DNA of 64,000 bases from Argentina anserina (Eukaryota > Streptophyta > Magnoliopsida > Rosales > Rosaceae), in contig NC_065877.1 of NCBI RefSeq assembly GCF_933775445.1, positions 29,140,001 to 29,204,000 of the forward strand, read 5' to 3'. The translations under genes were made by a program, and so were the position numbers. Within the stretch, counting starts at the first letter, position 1, and every line of letters starts with the position of its first letter. Below the pieces are notes generated by a model that was not told the DNA's origin, did no database searches, and saw only the letters and a list, made by a program, of their open reading frames with translations. Positions 10,560-22,531 of the stretch are shown here, piece by piece.

Positions 10560-13500
10560 ATGGCACCAAGACCCAACCAACGTGATGCCCAGGCAAGTGC
10601 AAGGCCTCTTCTCGACTACCCAAACAACGAACCCACCAATCGCACCACCATCGGAGTGATTGACGACATCATTGTGTTCTTGGGCCCTTCTCTTGCCGTA
10701 ATCTCAGAGTACATCAACACCGACTATCACCACCGCTCGCGAACTCCTCCGCTTGCCTTTAGGAACACCCCGACCACCTTCAGGGCATGGCAATTGTACA
10801 GTCATCACGGGTCCCCTGTCGGAGCATGGACCATTGTTTCTGAAGCCATGCGAACATGGTATGAAGGTCGCTGCTTGATCGATCGCGATATCTGGGAAGC
10901 AGCAGGAATCTTGGAAAGTATCGACCTCTCCTTCAACCTGACTCAAGATGGAGGCAACAGATGTGTCATCATGACCGCTGCTTGCTTCTGGAATTCCGCA
11001 AGTAATACCTTCGACTTTCAATTTGGTCAAATGGGTATATCTCTGCTAGACATATATGCTATCGTAGGTCTACCAGTTGGTACCAGGCCCTATAGAGATC
11101 AGGATTATTTTGATGTTGAGTGCCCGATCACCGCCACCCGCGAGGTTGGTATCTATCAATCGTATGGCTTCTGGCTTTCTAGTTTTGATCGCAACCATAC
11201 TGCCAATGCTGGAATCGCCTTCTTAGAATTTTGGCTATCAAAGTTCATGTTCTGCTCCAACTCCAAGAAGATGATTGGGCACCACCTGAAGCTCGTGACC
11301 CTTCTCTACAATGGCCACACTGTGGGTCTAGCACCAATAGTTCTGGCAGAACTCTACCGTATGCGCGCGCACTTACTATGGAACCCCTCAATTATCATAA
11401 GCTCTCAGGGCCTATGTGGATTCTAGACCTCTAGATACAGGTCTATTTTGTGCAATTGCGGAATGAAAATGCAAGGGACTTTCGTCTAACAGAAGTGTTG
11501 GGAGAAGCATTTGTCGGTTTGGAACCCAACTTTACTCTTCGCTACGCAACATGCTTCGAGTATTTCTATACCCTGGATGCCTCAGTTCTTGACTCCGCAC
11601 GGCTGCTCCTAGACCGCACTCACCCTGATGCCATCCGCGGAGGCTTTCTAATCCTCAGACGCTATGACGGAGAGAGTCGGTATCTGTTTGAACAGGTTGT
11701 TTCAATGGCGGACTTACCCTGACATCCCTGCAATGGAGTAGAACACTATGTCCCCCGTCTCTTCGCGAGGCAGTTAGGCATGGCTCAAATGGTTCCATTC
11801 CCTCCCGTTGAGAGTCTGAACCTATTTTCTTCATGGCGGCGCCCCATGGTTCCCGTCACTGACACCAATCCTGGGCACCAGCCCCAGTTTCAGCTGCAAC
11901 CTACCCTATTTCCTGTGATAGCCAGTGAGAGTATCCTTCGCTGCTTTCGTGTCGACAAAGCTTATCCCCAATGGTGGAAAAAGATCAATTCTGGCCAGTG
12001 GGAGCAACGATCACGAATCATCTTTCAATACATCTTCCAGACGGGGCTCAGAAGATACTTATAGGAAGATCCTGAGGTTCCCGGTGATGAGGACTTGCTG
12101 CGAACAGTTATTCCAAATGATGTCAGAATTGTTCCCTCAAGGGTATAATCCTAACTCTCCTTAGAACTCCCAAAGTCCTATACCAATATTGATTAAAAAA
12201 CGCTAACCGATTCATGTTGCAAGTTTTTCAGAACACAGCTGGTGCTTCCTCCTCTCAAGGCCGCAAACGAGGGAGGGTAATGGAATCTGACAACGACGAG
12301 GATGATCATGACGCCATAGACTTCAACCTTGTAAGTTTTCATCCCTATTTGATTTTCTTTAGAGCTGTTGCCACCTTCGCCACTAACCAATGCCTGTGAC
12401 CCTCAGCTGATTCAGAGGAGAAGGATAGCTGCCTCAAGCACCTCTGCCTCGCTCGCGACTGATGTAATACCGCGTGCATCAACGAACCAGGTCAACCCTG
12501 AGCCAGCGACTGGGACCAACAACCCAGAGACCGCAATTGAGGTAAAAAGAACACCCTATTTGTTCTAACTGGCGATCCATTCATGAACCACTTTGACTGA
12601 TTCTTACCTGATTTGTAGGTTTGCGAGAACCCAACCTCACCATCTCTGTCTACCCTTCCAACTGTTGCCACCACAATGGAAGACATTGTGGTAAGTAGTT
12701 AAACACACTGTTGCCCCCCAAGCAACACTTTGTTGTTTGCTAAGATGTAATTCATTTACCCTATGTTGATCGTCTGTGAATCAATGATATCCTTCATGGT
12801 CTCTAACACAGGTTCATGTTAACGCTCAGTCGCCTACCATAGAAGTCGCGACTGCTATCCACCAGGCTGTGGTCGTGTACAGAGAACCCATTCAAGCTAC
12901 TCCTCCTATCCCGGTGGCGAGCACTCGGACCTTGGAACCACAAACATTAAACAACCCAACGACAGTACTCTCCCACTCCTATTCGACTCAAATTCTGGAG
13001 AATGCGGTAGGAGATAAAGAAGGTGTGACCAGCTCTCATCAAAAAGGTGAAAGTGTGGAACGTCCCCTCGCGAATGCGGCCTCAGTGAGCCCTGATGTTG
13101 CACCACAACCCCTTCCAGGAAACAATGTTCCTTCTTCTCAATCTGATGGGGTAAAACCCTTAACCACATCCTGGTTTATATGTTTTTGTTCCCCTTTGTA
13201 AACACTTAACTGTCTTATTAATTGTTCTTTACTCTCTGTAGGTTGTGGCAATCGCGACTACTTCTAGCCCGCCAATTGTGCTAACTGTTGGAGCCTCTGG
13301 ATCCACACCAGCTGTTGATCCATCAGAGAATCATCCTAGTCCATCTCTGGAAGATCTTCTAGATGATATGCTGGGTCTTGCCAGCCCCTTAATATCCCTA
13401 GAGTCTCAAGAACTCGTCCAGGCCCGGGCACAACTTGCGGAACTATCTTCTGAAGATCTAACTGATCCAACTCGCCTGGCTCAGGTGAAAGATGCCCTTC

Positions 13501-13943
13501 GCTACCTCAAGCTACACTCACCTGATCCCAGCCTAGTAGCGAAGGTTGAACATGCATTGAGCACCATTCTATGCCTCATGGCAGAATGCCAAACTTTGAG
13601 GAACCAATCTCATAGTCTGTCGCAACACAATGCTGATGCTAGACACTTTATTGCGCAAAGCCCTGCCCAACTTAAGACCAAGCTTCAGCATGTCAAGACC
13701 AGCCATTCACAACAAATGAGTGCATTGCGGTAACAAATAGCGGAGCTTGAAGCTGAGCAAGCTAGGGAACTCAAGGCTGTGGAGGAAGAGATAAGAAGTA
13801 CCGTACCCCAGATATATGAGCGCAAAAGGCAACTGGCGGCCTCTGAGGCTGAAGAAAGGAGGATCAACAACCTGATATGCGAGAAAGCCAATGATACTGG
13901 CAAACTTCTCCTAGATATCCGCCTTGTTGGACATAGAATGTAA
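10560..13943 (+). pseudogene. Plant mobile domain (PMD) protein gene, decayed
   Basis: Residues encoded from about 11020 match the PMD (aminotransferase-like, PF10536) pattern: GISLLDIYAIVGLP, then AFLEFWLSKFMF and APIVLAELYR. The gene has introns; probable exons are 10560-12142, 12232-12330, 12407-12541, 12619-12690, 12812-13150 and 13242-13943. The 3' exons encode a Ser/Pro/Thr-rich linker and a C-terminal Leu/Glu/Lys-rich coiled-coil-like segment (QIAELEAEQARELKAVEEE). It is broken: a frameshift near 11360-11380, TAG at 11432-11434 where family context expects Trp, a stop near 11720, a stop near 12062, and TAA at 13731-13733 in place of a Gln codon. PMD proteins include host silencing factors such as MAIN and MAIL1 and transposon-borne copies; this one resembles the latter. 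No intact product is expected. Confidence 0.8.
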
Positions 13944-14228
13944 TTTGAACATCAAAGTATTTTAGTAGTAAGAATTGCAATTTATCTCTGTTTGCTCACC
14001 CTACTTGAATCTCCTTGACCCGTCAAAAACCCAAATAAAGGCCCATGGCCAGAGCCCAACTCAATTCACCACCGACCAAGTTTGCATGCAAACTCTCGAA
14101 AATAGGAGCAATCAATACTGGAAAACGCACAAATCGTTTCAGTTTGACCACTATTGCTGCAATAAATCCCGGGCGCGATCTCCAAATCTGTATCTCCAAT
14201 CTCAGCCCTTGAATCCAAGTTTCTTCTG

Positions 14229-14361
14229 CTATAAAACGAAACCCTAAGGAAAGAACACACAACACTCTCTTCCGCAGCCTCTAACCATGTCTGCTCCCTT
14301 TCTTCCTTCGAAACCCCTTAGGTTTCTTAAGTTTCATCCCCCAGACTTGCAAGCTCAGTAG
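14229..14361 (+). other. Second TATA box, leader and truncated 24-codon ORF
   Basis: A TATAAAA-type box (ctataaaacg, about 14229) is followed by an A/C-rich leader and an ATG near 14287 in good plant context (accATGTC). The frame stops after 24 codons (MSAPFLPSKP...). The arrangement mimics the start of the PMD gene in the same insertion and may be a truncated second gene start. Confidence 0.35.
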
Positions 14362-14856
14362 CAATCCTCTGAGAGTCTTATTCTACCCTCAAATGTGAGG
14401 TGGGAGTCTTATTCCACCCTCACATCCTCCCTTCTTTGTAGTTCAGCACTAGGGATCTGCCCTGCATTAAGGGTTGTTCCTAGTGAGTAATATCCTCCAA
14501 TCTCCCTTCTTTGAAGGAACATCAGGAGAAGTGTACAAATCAAAGCTCTGGATCCCTCATGCTACCACCAGTTTTCCAATTAGAACATATGTTTGGCATC
14601 AAGCTGGTTCCAATCGGCCTTCAACTGGTGCAACTTAATCTCGAGTTTCTCGCGGTGGTGGGATGAACAGGAAAAACCGCGAAGATCTTTCCACCTAGCA
14701 TAGATAGTATCAGAGCTTGTTAAAGCTCACATGTAATAGTATAAGTCTTGTATAAAGTTTCTGGCCACAAAGCCATATGAATAAAACACAACTTGTTTCA
14801 TAAAAACACTTATATTGTTTCATTGCTGCGTACCAAAAGTTACAACCAATTCTGGA

Positions 14857-15117
14857 CCACACTGTATGGCAAGGGATCTTCTATCTTTGAAATCTTTCTA
14901 TAATCATTATGAGGACGTACATAAGAAACAACACATTCCGGTATATAAGTTGGATAAGAAACTCCTTGATCGATCGAATTAATGGGGCTACTTGAGGAAC
15001 TTACATTTTGCATGAAGGATTGTTTTTGTACGTGTTAATATACTCATTCCTAATTTCCTATACACATTCTAAGCATAATACTTAAGTACACGATTTATTC
15101 CCTCAACGTACTGAATC
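14857..15117 (+). repeat. 261-bp direct repeat, right copy
   Basis: This is the second copy of the sequence at 9087-9347, bordering the right side of the 5.5-kb insertion. The substitutions relative to the left copy are single bases (for example AACAAA to AAGAAA). It continues into unique DNA beginning cattaacg. Confidence 0.92.
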
Positions 15118-15982
15118 CATTAACGTACTTTTATATATCTATAAACTAATGCAAATGATTCGTGAAAGCTCCTGTTGGGTACGTAAAGTGACGTGCCTCC
15201 TGCAAGAGAGCAAGACTTAGAGCTATGATTAGCTCGTTAGTCGTGGTTAGAATGTTTGTGATGCAAGAAAGGGTTGACATAGTATTATGGCTACAAGAAA
15301 TCAAAATGTGTCCCGCGGTATCTCCAATATTTGCCAAGTGTATCCCGGTTGTGTTTTGCTCCATTGTATTCTGCCGCCGCTTGCATCGATTTGAGTTTTG
15401 GGATTATGTTTTTTGTCTTTCGAATATTGATGCCAAACTAGAAGCTAGGTCTGGGTCTTCTTCCTCATCTCCTACATTACTCCTATATATATAGACACCA
15501 TCATTCTGTTTACTTCCTCATCTGCCACCGCTTTCTCTCTTTCTCTTCATCTGCATAAATGCATTTACCTCAAACAGCTAATCGGAGCAGCCGTATACGG
15601 TTGTTGTCGTATCACTCTTCTAGATTGCAGTAATGACCTACAGTATTGGAATTTGCAAATGCAGATGAGGTTCAATTCGGGTTTGCTATTGTATAATATA
15701 TAGAGATTCTTTATAGTTCATGAAGACTCTGAAGTGATCGCTTAGGAAGTGATTTAATTGGTAGCACATGGTATGTACCCAAATAACTCTTCTTAAATTC
15801 CTTAAAATGCCATGTAATAAAAACGTTCGCATGTATTACTTCTTTTCGAACATTAGTGATTGATTATTACCAAATCTGCTGTAATAAATACGGTATATAT
15901 ACTTGCCTTCGTTTCCAAACCATTTAAGGGAATCTAGCTACAGTTCGACTGTAGTCATTTAGTCGCATAATTCATAACCTTC
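15118..15982. other. Promoter and 5' UTR of the MATE gene
   Basis: No coding gene is seen. CTATATATATAG at 15483-15494 is a good TATA box. C/T-rich leader sequence follows from about 15510. The distance to the ATG at 15983 suggests a 5' UTR intron. Confidence 0.5.
15483..15494 (+). promoter_or_regulatory. TATA box, MATE gene
   Basis: CTATATATATAG is followed about 30 bp later by a pyrimidine-rich stretch typical of plant 5' UTRs. It is the best core promoter candidate upstream of the MATE coding region. Confidence 0.5.
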
Positions 15983-18217
15983 ATGCTTACCAAAACACAA
16001 AAGGAGAGGCTGAGAAGAAGAATTCTTGACGATTCAGATCTCATAACTTCAGTGAAAATGGAGAGCCAGAACGAGACTTCGAGTCCGAACTTGTCATCAT
16101 CCGCAGCAGTTGAAGAGTTTCTCGAGCAAAAAGGAGTTGCATGCAAATGGTTGCCTAGGCTTGTGGCATGGGAGTCAGGTCTCCTATGGAGTTTATCAAC
16201 TTCATCAATCATTATCTCTATAGCCAACTATATGCTCAGCTTTGTCACTCTCATGTTTTGTGGCCATTTGAGTCCATTGGAGCTTGCTGGAGCCTCCATT
16301 GCTTGTGTGGGAATTCAAGGCCTTGCTTATGGCATCATGGTATGCACCCCAGATGTTATTCCTTATAATGTTATGTTTTTGGATCTGTGACAAAAGGCTT
16401 TGTCTTGTAAATTATGAAAACAATACCTATTATTCTACATAATCTGAGCACTTGATTTCTGGCTTTGAATTGCAAGTTGGGAATGGCAACTGCTGTGCAA
16501 ACACTGTGTGGACAAGCATACGGAGCCAAACACTTGGGAGCAATGGGGATCATATGCCAAAGAGCATTCATACTGCATTTAGGAGCAGCAATCCTCCTTA
16601 CATCTCTATATTGGTGGTCAGGACCAATGCTTATAGCTATAGGACAATCACATATAATAGCAGAAAAGGGCCAAATCTTTTGCAGGGGTTTAATCCCTCA
16701 ACTCTATGCATTTGCCATAAACTGTCCCCAGCAAAGGTTCCTTCAAGCACAGAACATAGTGAACCCTTTGGCAATCATGTCTGTCGGAATTTTACTTCTT
16801 CACACTCTCCTCACTTGGTTGGTGATTGATGTTGTGAAATTTGGACTAATGGGAGCTGCTCTTACTCTCAGCTTCTCTTGGTGGTTGCTTGTAATTGTAT
16901 CTGGAATTTACATTGTTCTGAGCCCCAAGTGTGAGAAAACTTGGACTGGCTTCTCTAGCAAAGCCTTCAGGGGAATTTGGCCTTATTTTAAGTTCACCGT
17001 TGCCTCTGCTTTCATGCTGTGGTAGGTCTACAATCTCCCTCTTAAGTTCTACTTCCTTTTGAATTTATTTCAGATACATGTTGGACTGATCAAATCATTT
17101 TGATGTAGTTTGGAGATATGGTACAGCCAAGGGCTAGTGCTACTGTCAGGGCTCCTCCCTAACTCTACAATCTCCCTAGACTCCATTTCTATCTGGTAAA
17201 CCTTTTATTTGAACAATCTATTAAGCATAAGTTCCTATTGTAATCTGACATTGGTATTTAACTACTTTACATGTGCTGATATGATGCAATTGCAGCATGA
17301 ATTACTTGAACTGGGATATAACATTTATGTTAGGCCTAAGTGCAGCTGCCAGGTTCGTGACTTATCTTAAGAGATGACAATTATTCCTTGGCAAAACAAG
17401 TTTAATAAATTACTGGATTATGACCGAAACTAGCCTCATGCAGTGTTCGAGTCGGTAATGAACTCGGGGCAGGTCATCCAAAGGTGGCCAGATTCTCAGT
17501 GTTTGTGGCCAACGTGACCTGCGTCCTGATTAGTGTAGTCTTCAGTGTGATTGTACTGATCCTCCGAGTTCAGCTAAGCAAGCTCTTCGCGAGCGATGCC
17601 GAGGTCATCAAGTCAGTGTCGGATTTAACTCCACTGCTTGCCATCTCTATGTTTCTGAATGGGATTCAGCCTATACTCTCAGGTATTCATTTATGAATTA
17701 AAAAAAAAAAAACAGGTCTTGAAACTCTAACGATTATCAGTTCTAACTCTGAACGTGTGCAAATATTCAGGAGTGGCTATTGGAAGTGGATGGCAAGGTG
17801 TTGTGGCTTATATTAACTTGTTCTGTTACTATTTCATTGGTCTTCCAATTGGGTGTGTTCTTGGCTTCAAACTTAGAATGGGAGTGGCAGTAAGTTAAAT
17901 TTTTTACCATTCTCCTCGATTAAGTTATTTCTTTGAGACTCATAACAGAATACGATGCATCTTTTACAATCTTTTTTCAGGGTATTTGGTGGGGGATGAT
18001 TATTGGAGTTTTCTTACAAACAGTAGCTCTAGTTGTCCTCACTGCCAGAACAAACTGGAATGCTCAGGTAAATTAAAGTTCAATATATGAAAAATGTCAC
18101 CTATCCAAGATTATGAGCATATAGTGAAGAAATTAATATATGCTTTTGTAGGTTGAAAAGGCAGCTGAGCGATTGAAGAAATCTGCGAATGAAGAAAACT
18201 TAAGCTTATCACTTTAG
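15983..18217 (+). CDS. MATE efflux transporter (DETOXIFICATION/DTX family)
   Basis: Eight coding exons keep one frame: 15983-16339, 16477-17021, 17109-17195, 17296-17352, 17444-17682, 17771-17889, 17981-18067, 18152-18217. The product is 518 residues from the first ATG, or 493 from the ATG at 16058 (MESQNETSS); family lengths of about 480-510 favour either. MATE hallmarks are present: GMATAVQTLCGQAYGAK, CPQQRFLQAQ, the LEIWYSQGLVLLSGLLPN segment, SVRVGNELGAGHPK and GSGWQGVVAYIN. About 12 hydrophobic segments are expected. Family knowledge: plant DTX proteins are H+-coupled antiporters at tonoplast or plasma membrane exporting flavonoids, alkaloids or xenobiotics. It looks nearest the DTX40/41 group, but the substrate cannot be told. 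It is convergent with the PIF1-like gene. Confidence 0.93.
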
Positions 18218-18775
18218 AGGTGTTCAAAGTACAAACTTCATCTCGCCCGGTATCCTGTGGTGTAATATGCTCTTTGTTAGGAGGGTTCAACAAAATTTAG
18301 GTAATACATGTGTTTTCCCTGTATAGAACCAGCAAGATGGTGACAATTTACGGACAAGCTATCATTGAAGAAATATTGTAGGCAGATGTATCGCAGTGCA
18401 GGAAGGATGTACATGAAATTGAAGGGAAAGAAAAAGAAATGGGAGTAATTCATATACTCTTATTTGTCCTATCAACAAGTTAAACAAAATGGAAAGAGAG
18501 GGAACATATAATTATGCAAAAAAAAAAAATTAATATTGCGTAATTAAACGGTACATTGTAGGATCTCAGCCAGAAAGCCCTATTCAAAGACAATGATCTA
18601 TTTCCACTCTACACTACAGAGTCCAAATTATCTATCTTATCTCAATCTTTTTTGGAGTGAATGCCAGGAAAACCAGGATGAGATAAATGGTAAACTATGG
18701 ATTCAAATTTCAACCTTATGCTGATGTGAAGGTCAAGAATTAAGGAATAGAGAAAAGGTACTTGTTCCACCTTTT
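18218..18775. other. Convergent intergenic region
   Basis: This 558-bp AT-rich gap lies between the MATE stop and the helicase stop and includes both 3' UTRs. I see no gene. Confidence 0.6.
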
Positions 18776-20365
18776 TTATTCCAGGTGAACCAGCACATAT
18801 TTGCTGCCATCATCTTCGTGGCTGCCATTACCACTTCGGCTAGTGCTATTCTGGCTTTGAATGTCATTACCAGTGCGGCTCATGCTATCTTGTTGCTGGC
18901 TATTGTGGTCATCATTTCCCTCCTGAGACAATTCACCACAAAAACTTCTATAGAACTGCAAAACCTTAGGGTGCACCATTATTTTCCAGCAATCAAATCC
19001 AGATAAATACAGGCCTTTCAAGCTTCGTACACGGGAAAGAGCAACATAAACCATTCCATTCTCAAAAGCTTTAGAGAGATCAGTATGAAGGCGGTCAAGA
19101 GTCATACCCTGACACTTGTGAATACTTGAAGCCCATGCCAATATTAGAGGCACCTGCTTCCGTTTAGCGACAACCTTATCCCCCTCTGTCACAACCCATG
19201 TTTCTGGTTCAATCAACAGTTCTGGCCCTGAATCAAACTTGACTATCGGTAGAGCAGCATGGCATATGCCTGTTAAATCCTTATTTGCAGGCGCATAAAA
19301 TCCCTGAACCGTACCAGTAGCACCATTCACTAGGCCACGCCAAGTATTCAAATTCTTGACCAACATCACCCTCGCATTTTTACACAATATAACTTCCTTA
19401 GGGGCTATTCCCTGTTCTAGCTGTGGTTTCCTAGACTCCTCACCACTATCAACAGCTGTATAGACAACAAGTTTATTGCCTAAGCTTTTCAATCTACTTG
19501 CATTCACTCTATTCACATCTTCAATCCTTGGATAGAGTTTTACCACAGAAGTATCTGGCTCACCCTCGGAGCAACATTGTTCAAGAAACTTCAAGTCTTC
19601 AGGGTTACTCTCTCCTCTTCTTATCCCATTAAGTAACTTGATAAGCTGAGGGTCTGATTGGCGAAACACCTTTGTAAGATTAACCTGCAAGTCAAAGCTA
19701 GAATTCCAACAATCGGCTTCAAATGCAAATTCTTTTCCCCCTAAGTTCTTATGTGGTTTAATGGGAGGCAACTGAAAGAAATCCCCACTCACAACAATCT
19801 GAATCCCACCCCAACTTGTATCAACTTCTCGTATATTTCTGGCAATATATTCAAGGCTCTCAAAAAACTCAGTATCCACCATGCTAATCTCATCAATGAC
19901 CAATGCCTTAACTTTCAACCACCGCTTGTAAGCCTTGTTATTGAGGACAATCCTATGCAGCAAAGTCTCTCTATCAGCCATTGGATATCCAATACTGGCG
20001 AAAGAATGAAGAGTCTGCCCCCCAATGGCACAAGCCGCAACACCAGTAGGTGCTGTGACATAAACCTTAGAGGCTCCATGCTGCTTTTTCAACAATTTGA
20101 TAACATGCTGAACCAAGATTGTTTTTCCAGTGCCCGCCGAACCGGTAATGAACACAGATTTCCCCTCAGAAATGGCAGATATGATTTGTATCTGCTCATC
20201 AGTCCATTGAACTTTGGTTTTTGTGTTCTCAATTCCTCCCTTCTTGGGTTTGTCTTTGGTTCTATATCCATCCTGAGGCCATTTCTTGCTTTTGTAACTA
20301 ACTTTTGTGCTGAAATTTCTGTGTACAGACTCTACTAAAGCTAAGAGCTTCTTACCCAGTATCAT
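18776..20365 (-). CDS. PIF1-family ATP-dependent DNA helicase
   Basis: One exon encodes 529 residues from an ATG. Superfamily 1B helicase motifs appear in order: Walker A GSAGTGKT at 75-82 (Lys81), motif Ia TAPTGVAA, Walker B VIDEISMVD with Asp158-Glu159, motif III SGDFFQLPP near 193-201, KVFRQ, WASSIHKCQGMTLD, and motif VI VALSRVRSLKGLYLSGFD. The first 30 residues are basic and Ser-rich with few acids, so mitochondrial import is possible. The C-terminal tail is Ser/Gln/Asn-rich and low in complexity. Family knowledge: PIF1 helicases unwind 5'-3' and act on G-quadruplexes, telomeres and mitochondrial DNA. No Rep domain lies next to it, so it is not an obvious Helitron RepHel. Helitron-derived origin cannot be excluded. 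Confidence 0.92.
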   Translation of the reverse strand: MILGKKLLALVESVHRNFSTKVSYKSKKWPQDGYRTKDKPKKGGIENTKTKVQWTDEQIQIISAISEGKSVFITGSAGTGKTILVQHVIKLLKKQHGASKVYVTAPTGVAACAIGGQTLHSFASIGYPMADRETLLHRIVLNNKAYKRWLKVKALVIDEISMVDTEFFESLEYIARNIREVDTSWGGIQIVVSGDFFQLPPIKPHKNLGGKEFAFEADCWNSSFDLQVNLTKVFRQSDPQLIKLLNGIRRGESNPEDLKFLEQCCSEGEPDTSVVKLYPRIEDVNRVNASRLKSLGNKLVVYTAVDSGEESRKPQLEQGIAPKEVILCKNARVMLVKNLNTWRGLVNGATGTVQGFYAPANKDLTGICHAALPIVKFDSGPELLIEPETWVVTEGDKVVAKRKQVPLILAWASSIHKCQGMTLDRLHTDLSKAFENGMVYVALSRVRSLKGLYLSGFDCWKIMVHPKVLQFYRSFCGELSQEGNDDHNSQQQDSMSRTGNDIQSQNSTSRSGNGSHEDDGSKYVLVHLE

Positions 20366-21830
20366 ATCCCCTAAACTACCTTCTGGGTTCCCAAGGTTTT
20401 GCCTAAACTAGGCTTATACTCAAAGACTCACAGACAATGATAGGTAGCATCGACTACATAATGCAATATACTTCATCTATAGGAAACAAAAACAGTGTGT
20501 GATGAAAGGAAGAAAGATGGGAAATTTACCTTTCATGATGCGTTTGGAATCTGGGTTTAGAGAAAGTTCGATACTTTCTTTCCCGAATTGGTGTATGAAT
20601 CAGACCCAGATAATAGTATCCCTCACGTTCGAAATGGAGGCATCTCTTTATTTGCAACTGGAGAGCTCTCCCTGTATTTGCAATCCTTGGGCTTTTGTTT
20701 TTTTCGTTCTGGGCTTTTATTAATTATTACTTTGATTTAAAGTGTTCTTATCATTCTCAAACGTGAGATCTATGTTGGCTATGTTTCATCTGAAAATACT
20801 AGTGTGGCATGTATTATGCACATAAAACAATTTCAATAATTTCATTTACAAAAATGAAATCAACATTATTCTAGTTTAGTTGATTCCTCTTTGATTGGAA
20901 TTTGAGAAGAAGAAATCACTCGGTATTGTTGATAGAAGTGAAATGACAAGTCTCCATTTTTTTTCTTTTCTCAAAAAGAAAAAAAAAGGTCTCCATTTTT
21001 TCTTTTACATTTCACGTATAAATCCTTCTTTTCTCAAGTATTAGTTACTATTCGTTAATCAAACACTTCATGATCTAATTATGTATTTTTTTAACCATCT
21101 AGCTGTTTTCTAGTTCATCAATTGTTATTTGGTTGAAATTTACATAACAAGATATAATATACAAGACTCGATCACTAATATCATTGTATCATACATGGAT
21201 GCACCTACAACACTAAAGCCGTTCTCAATCATATATAGATGACTCTATATCATTATATGATTTATATATATCTCCCTTCCTTTATAATCCATGGTTGGAA
21301 TCTAGTAATTACTAATTACACTAAAAATGAGTACGGAAGTAACTACTGATGCCTTTCGATTGTTACCGTGCTAAAAAGAACAGGTATATATGCATGTCTA
21401 AAACCGTCTGGCCAGTCGATCTCCTAACTCTCAGATGAACGCCCACATTATATTGTTTCATGTTTCAACCCAAGAAGTGGAAATAAATCTCATCTAGTTG
21501 CTATTGTATAGTTAAATCGATTTAAGATCGCAATAACCATATAGGTTTCAACCCTAGTGGCCCGAAATCTCATCTAATTTAGCTACGCACCGGAATGAAC
21601 CCTATAGATGTAGCTAGCCAAGTGATCATGGCACTGAACGTACATTCGCGCGGGATATAATTAAGACCACCACTTCTGAGATCGTTAATTTGTTCTTTGA
21701 ATCATATATATCTGTATAGCGATGAGCTAGCCATCATCTGTACGTGTATAGATACGATCTCCTTTCATAGTTCCATGCATCCCTTCTTGCTCTTACTGAT
21801 CGAGTATCTCCGATATCCCTCGTCAGTTTC

Positions 21831-21866
<36 letters not shown>

Positions 21867-22195
21867 TGATCGTGAAAAGGGTAAAGAAGGAAAATATGAT
21901 CGGTTTTTTCTGTGGATGAGGATGAAAGTGAACTGAAAATTGACCGTAACTGGATGCTGCAGCCTGCAGGTACTATTACAGAGACCGTGCCAAATGGTGA
22001 AAACTGCCTCATTGATTATTAGTTTGCTTTGTTACTACTATCTGACGATGGAGTACATAAATAAGTGTCTGCAATCTGCGCCTGCATCATAAGCTTACAA
22101 AGATAGTACTACTGCTGCTGCGAGCTTTTAACTTCAAACCTGTAGCTACCCAGCTATACAACATATGGATCGGATTCATTATTTAACCCAGGTAG
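20366..22195. other. Intergenic region upstream of the PIF1-like gene
   Basis: The first 350 bp probably hold the 5' UTR and promoter of the helicase gene. The rest is AT-rich with a short GA microsatellite. Nothing coding was recognised. Confidence 0.5.
21836..21862. repeat. (GA)n microsatellite
   Basis: About 13 GA units run without interruption. Confidence 0.9.
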
Positions 22196-22531
22196 ATGAT
22201 GATCAATGATCCAGCATATATTAGTTTAGCTGGGTTTGTTTCTTTGCTCTTGGCTATGCAATTTATGCAAAGATTGTTTGTTGGAGTTTGGACTAGTCGA
22301 TCTGTTCTCTCTGAAAATCAAAACTATTCAGAAGCTGAAATTGGGGGGAAGGGGACAACAGAGGAGACAAAGGATCTGGGTTTCTGTGCATGGTCTAAAT
22401 TTGGGTACGTAGCCTCAGCTTGCTTTTTCCACTTACGTGCAAGTTGGGTCGGGGGTCCTTTTTATCAATTCATTTTCAAATCCTTGAAATTTTCAACTAT
22501 GTACGTTTGTTCGGTCTCGATCTCCAGTTAA
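22196..22531 (+). CDS. Hypothetical 111-residue ORF, doubtful
   Basis: An ATG frame of 111 codons has a hydrophobic segment near its N terminus (residues 9-30) and another aromatic-rich stretch at the C terminus. I recognise no family. Base composition is like the surrounding intergenic DNA and no clear TATA box precedes it. It may be chance. Confidence 0.15.
   Translation: MMINDPAYISLAGFVSLLLAMQFMQRLFVGVWTSRSVLSENQNYSEAEIGGKGTTEETKDLGFCAWSKFGYVASACFFHLRASWVGGPFYQFIFKSLKFSTMYVCSVSISS

Larger units (their letters stand above)
9348..14856 (+). mobile_element. 5.5-kb insertion carrying a PMD gene
   Basis: The block lies exactly between the two 261-bp repeats, so deleting it with one repeat restores a continuous locus. 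It holds a 1.2-kb noncoding leader (9348-10559), the PMD pseudogene, and a 0.9-kb trailer with an AATAAAA signal near 14780. I find no terminal inverted repeats, no LTR pair and no Helitron ends, so the transposon class is unknown. PMD domains are often carried by MULE and gypsy elements in plants, which makes a mobile origin plausible. A TATCAGAGC string near 14710 resembles an initiator-tRNA binding site but has no LTR beside it. Confidence 0.6.

Noticed and set aside
9087..15117. Reading the 261-bp repeats as LTRs of a retrotransposon
   Set aside because: They do not start TG or end CA, have no short target duplication outside them, and no PBS or PPT adjoins them.
18776..20365. PIF1-like gene as part of an autonomous Helitron
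   Set aside because: There is no Rep (HUH) domain upstream and no Helitron ends nearby, and the frame is intact with a targeting-like N-terminus.
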